NCBI GenBank assembly: GCA_902478645.1
Contig: CABSLV010000004.1
Location: 26,816 to 90,815, forward strand
From: an uncultured Flavobacteriales bacterium
GTDB taxonomy: Bacteria > Bacteroidota > Bacteroidia > Flavobacteriales > UBA1820
Reading direction: 5' to 3'
DNA: 64,000 nt
This document shows, piece by piece, positions 63,505 to 64,000 of this stretch. The notes beneath the pieces are model-generated. The model was not told the origin of the DNA. It worked only from the letters and a program-made list of their open reading frames with translations, and did not search any database. Both the position numbers and the translations under genes were made by a program. Each line of letters opens with the position of its first letter. Position 1 is the first letter of the stretch.

Positions 63505-63507
63505 AAC

Positions 63508-63580
63508 TCATTCTGGTTTAAAGATGATTTCTACGCCATATTCTCTGGCTAAATTAATGAATTTTTGCAAATCCGGTATA
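63508..63580 (-). pseudogene. short C-terminal fragment, probable toxin tail
   Basis: The frame reads IPDLQKFINLAREYGVEIIF and ends KPE-stop, 3 bp before the immunity-like ATG. Upstream it runs into the terminator of the next gene. Tight coupling to an immunity gene and the lack of a start suggest the last ~24 residues of a displaced toxin domain. Confidence 0.45.
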
Positions 63581-63617
63581 AAAAAGCCGCACCCCCTTTC
63601 GGAAGCGCGGCAAAAAA
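63581..63617 (-). terminator. terminator after the 63633 immunity-like gene
   Basis: GCCGCaCC...GG..GCGGC arms (about 63586-63611), a diverged version of the hairpin at 58.5 and 59.2 kb, with A-runs on both sides. Confidence 0.65.
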
Positions 63618-63773
63618 ATAGAAGAACAATGCTTACATAGGTTTGGGATATTCTGCCAAAAATTCCCGCTTGAAATCCTCCCATAGCGAAAAACTCTCGC
63701 GCAACACCGCCTCCAACTCGTCGTAATCGCCGAAAAAAGGATAAAGCGGTACTTGTTCCCGAGGAACATTCAT
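63612..63773. repeat. 162-bp repeat, copy 2
   Basis: Identical to 59240-59401; it is the shared 3' end of the immunity-like genes and the start of their terminator. Confidence 0.92.
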
Positions 63774-64000
63774 GAGTAAATCATATATAAACCTCCAAGT
63801 ATATGTCACTTCTCTTACCAATTTTTTGTTGTATTCCGTATCCCAAATCAATTCTGCACTTCCATAGTCAAGTGCGATATTGAAACCAAATGTATATCCA
63901 TCCCGTTTCTCTTCCGCCCGGAAAAACCGCTCGCTCCGAAAGTAACGGATCTTGTAGCCGAACGACTCCAAAATCTCCTTGGTCAGGTCGAAGTCCAATA
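63633..64000 (-). CDS. immunity-like protein, N-terminus beyond the window
   Basis: About 122 residues are visible, from LDFDLTKEILESFGYKIRYF to FLAEYPKPM. The reading frame continues past base 64000. The last 48 residues are identical to the split copy, the first ~35 nearly so, and the middle (about TFGFNIALDYGSAELIWDTEY to TWRFIYD) is divergent. That mosaic pattern suits immunity genes diversifying by recombination. Family not recognised. Confidence 0.6.
   Translation of the reverse strand, partial: LDFDLTKEILESFGYKIRYFRSERFFRAEEKRDGYTFGFNIALDYGSAELIWDTEYNKKLVREVTYTWRFIYDLLMNVPREQVPLYPFFGDYDELEAVLRESFSLWEDFKREFLAEYPKPM

Overview
The window reads as chromosome of a GC-rich member of the Bacteroidales; an Alistipes/Rikenellaceae-like organism is my inference. 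The evidence is the promoter type seen again and again (TTTG or TTG, about 17-22 bp, then TAnnTTTG), a fused FeoA-FeoB, fimbrillin-type lipoproteins, starts without Shine-Dalgarno sequences, and Bacteroidetes-like protein sequences throughout. No rRNA or CRISPR array is present. Four tRNAs are: Leu(TAA), Gly(GCC), Gly(CCC) and Phe(GAA).

Layout. 1-13 kb: tsaD (cut by the left edge), divergent tamB-trmN6, a flavoprotein, a small membrane protein, feoAB with a Cys-rich partner, a thioesterase, rdgB and an MFS transporter. 13-17 kb: a RIC-like hemerythrin protein with a LuxR-type regulator, then butyrate kinase and phosphate butyryltransferase. 17-25 kb: clpX-clpP, a membrane-anchored GNAT protein, tig, a lone phage portal gene, ogt and galE. 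25-34.5 kb: an AspT-family transporter, a secreted esterase, a candidate phase-variable surface locus (two near-identical tiny ORFs around a probable invertible promoter, then a 1134-residue lipoprotein), tRNA-Leu and two cell-envelope unknowns. 34.5-37 kb: an ArsR-controlled permease/arsenate-reductase-like/thioredoxin operon and tandem tRNA-Gly genes. 37.3-49.4 kb: one minus-strand cluster ilvD-ilvB-ilvN-ilvC-leuA-leuC-leuD-leuB-ilvA for Ile, Leu and Val synthesis, preceded by a promoter, a Leu/Val/Ile-rich leader peptide and mutually exclusive terminator/antiterminator hairpins. 49.5-58.5 kb: dedA, lepA, purE, an arginine-decarboxylase-like gene with a long leader, tRNA-Phe, upp, a GH20 hexosaminidase and mevalonate diphosphate decarboxylase.

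58.5-64 kb is accessory. It looks like an array of orphan polymorphic-toxin tails and immunity genes on the minus strand, built of mosaic repeats. One immunity gene is split by a 3.7-kb AT-rich IS1595-family transposon (59517-63251) with 23-bp terminal inverted repeats and a perfect 8-bp target duplication. The transposon carries a P63C-domain gene, a DUF4065 (Panacea/SocA-like) gene overlapping a two-helix membrane protein, which is a candidate toxin-antitoxin pair, and a secreted protein with a long structured leader.

The strongest candidates for new biology are the branched-chain amino-acid attenuator, the candidate inverton with its paired micro-ORFs, the passenger toxin-antitoxin candidate, the toxin/immunity array, and the portal gene that sits alone behind a host-type promoter.
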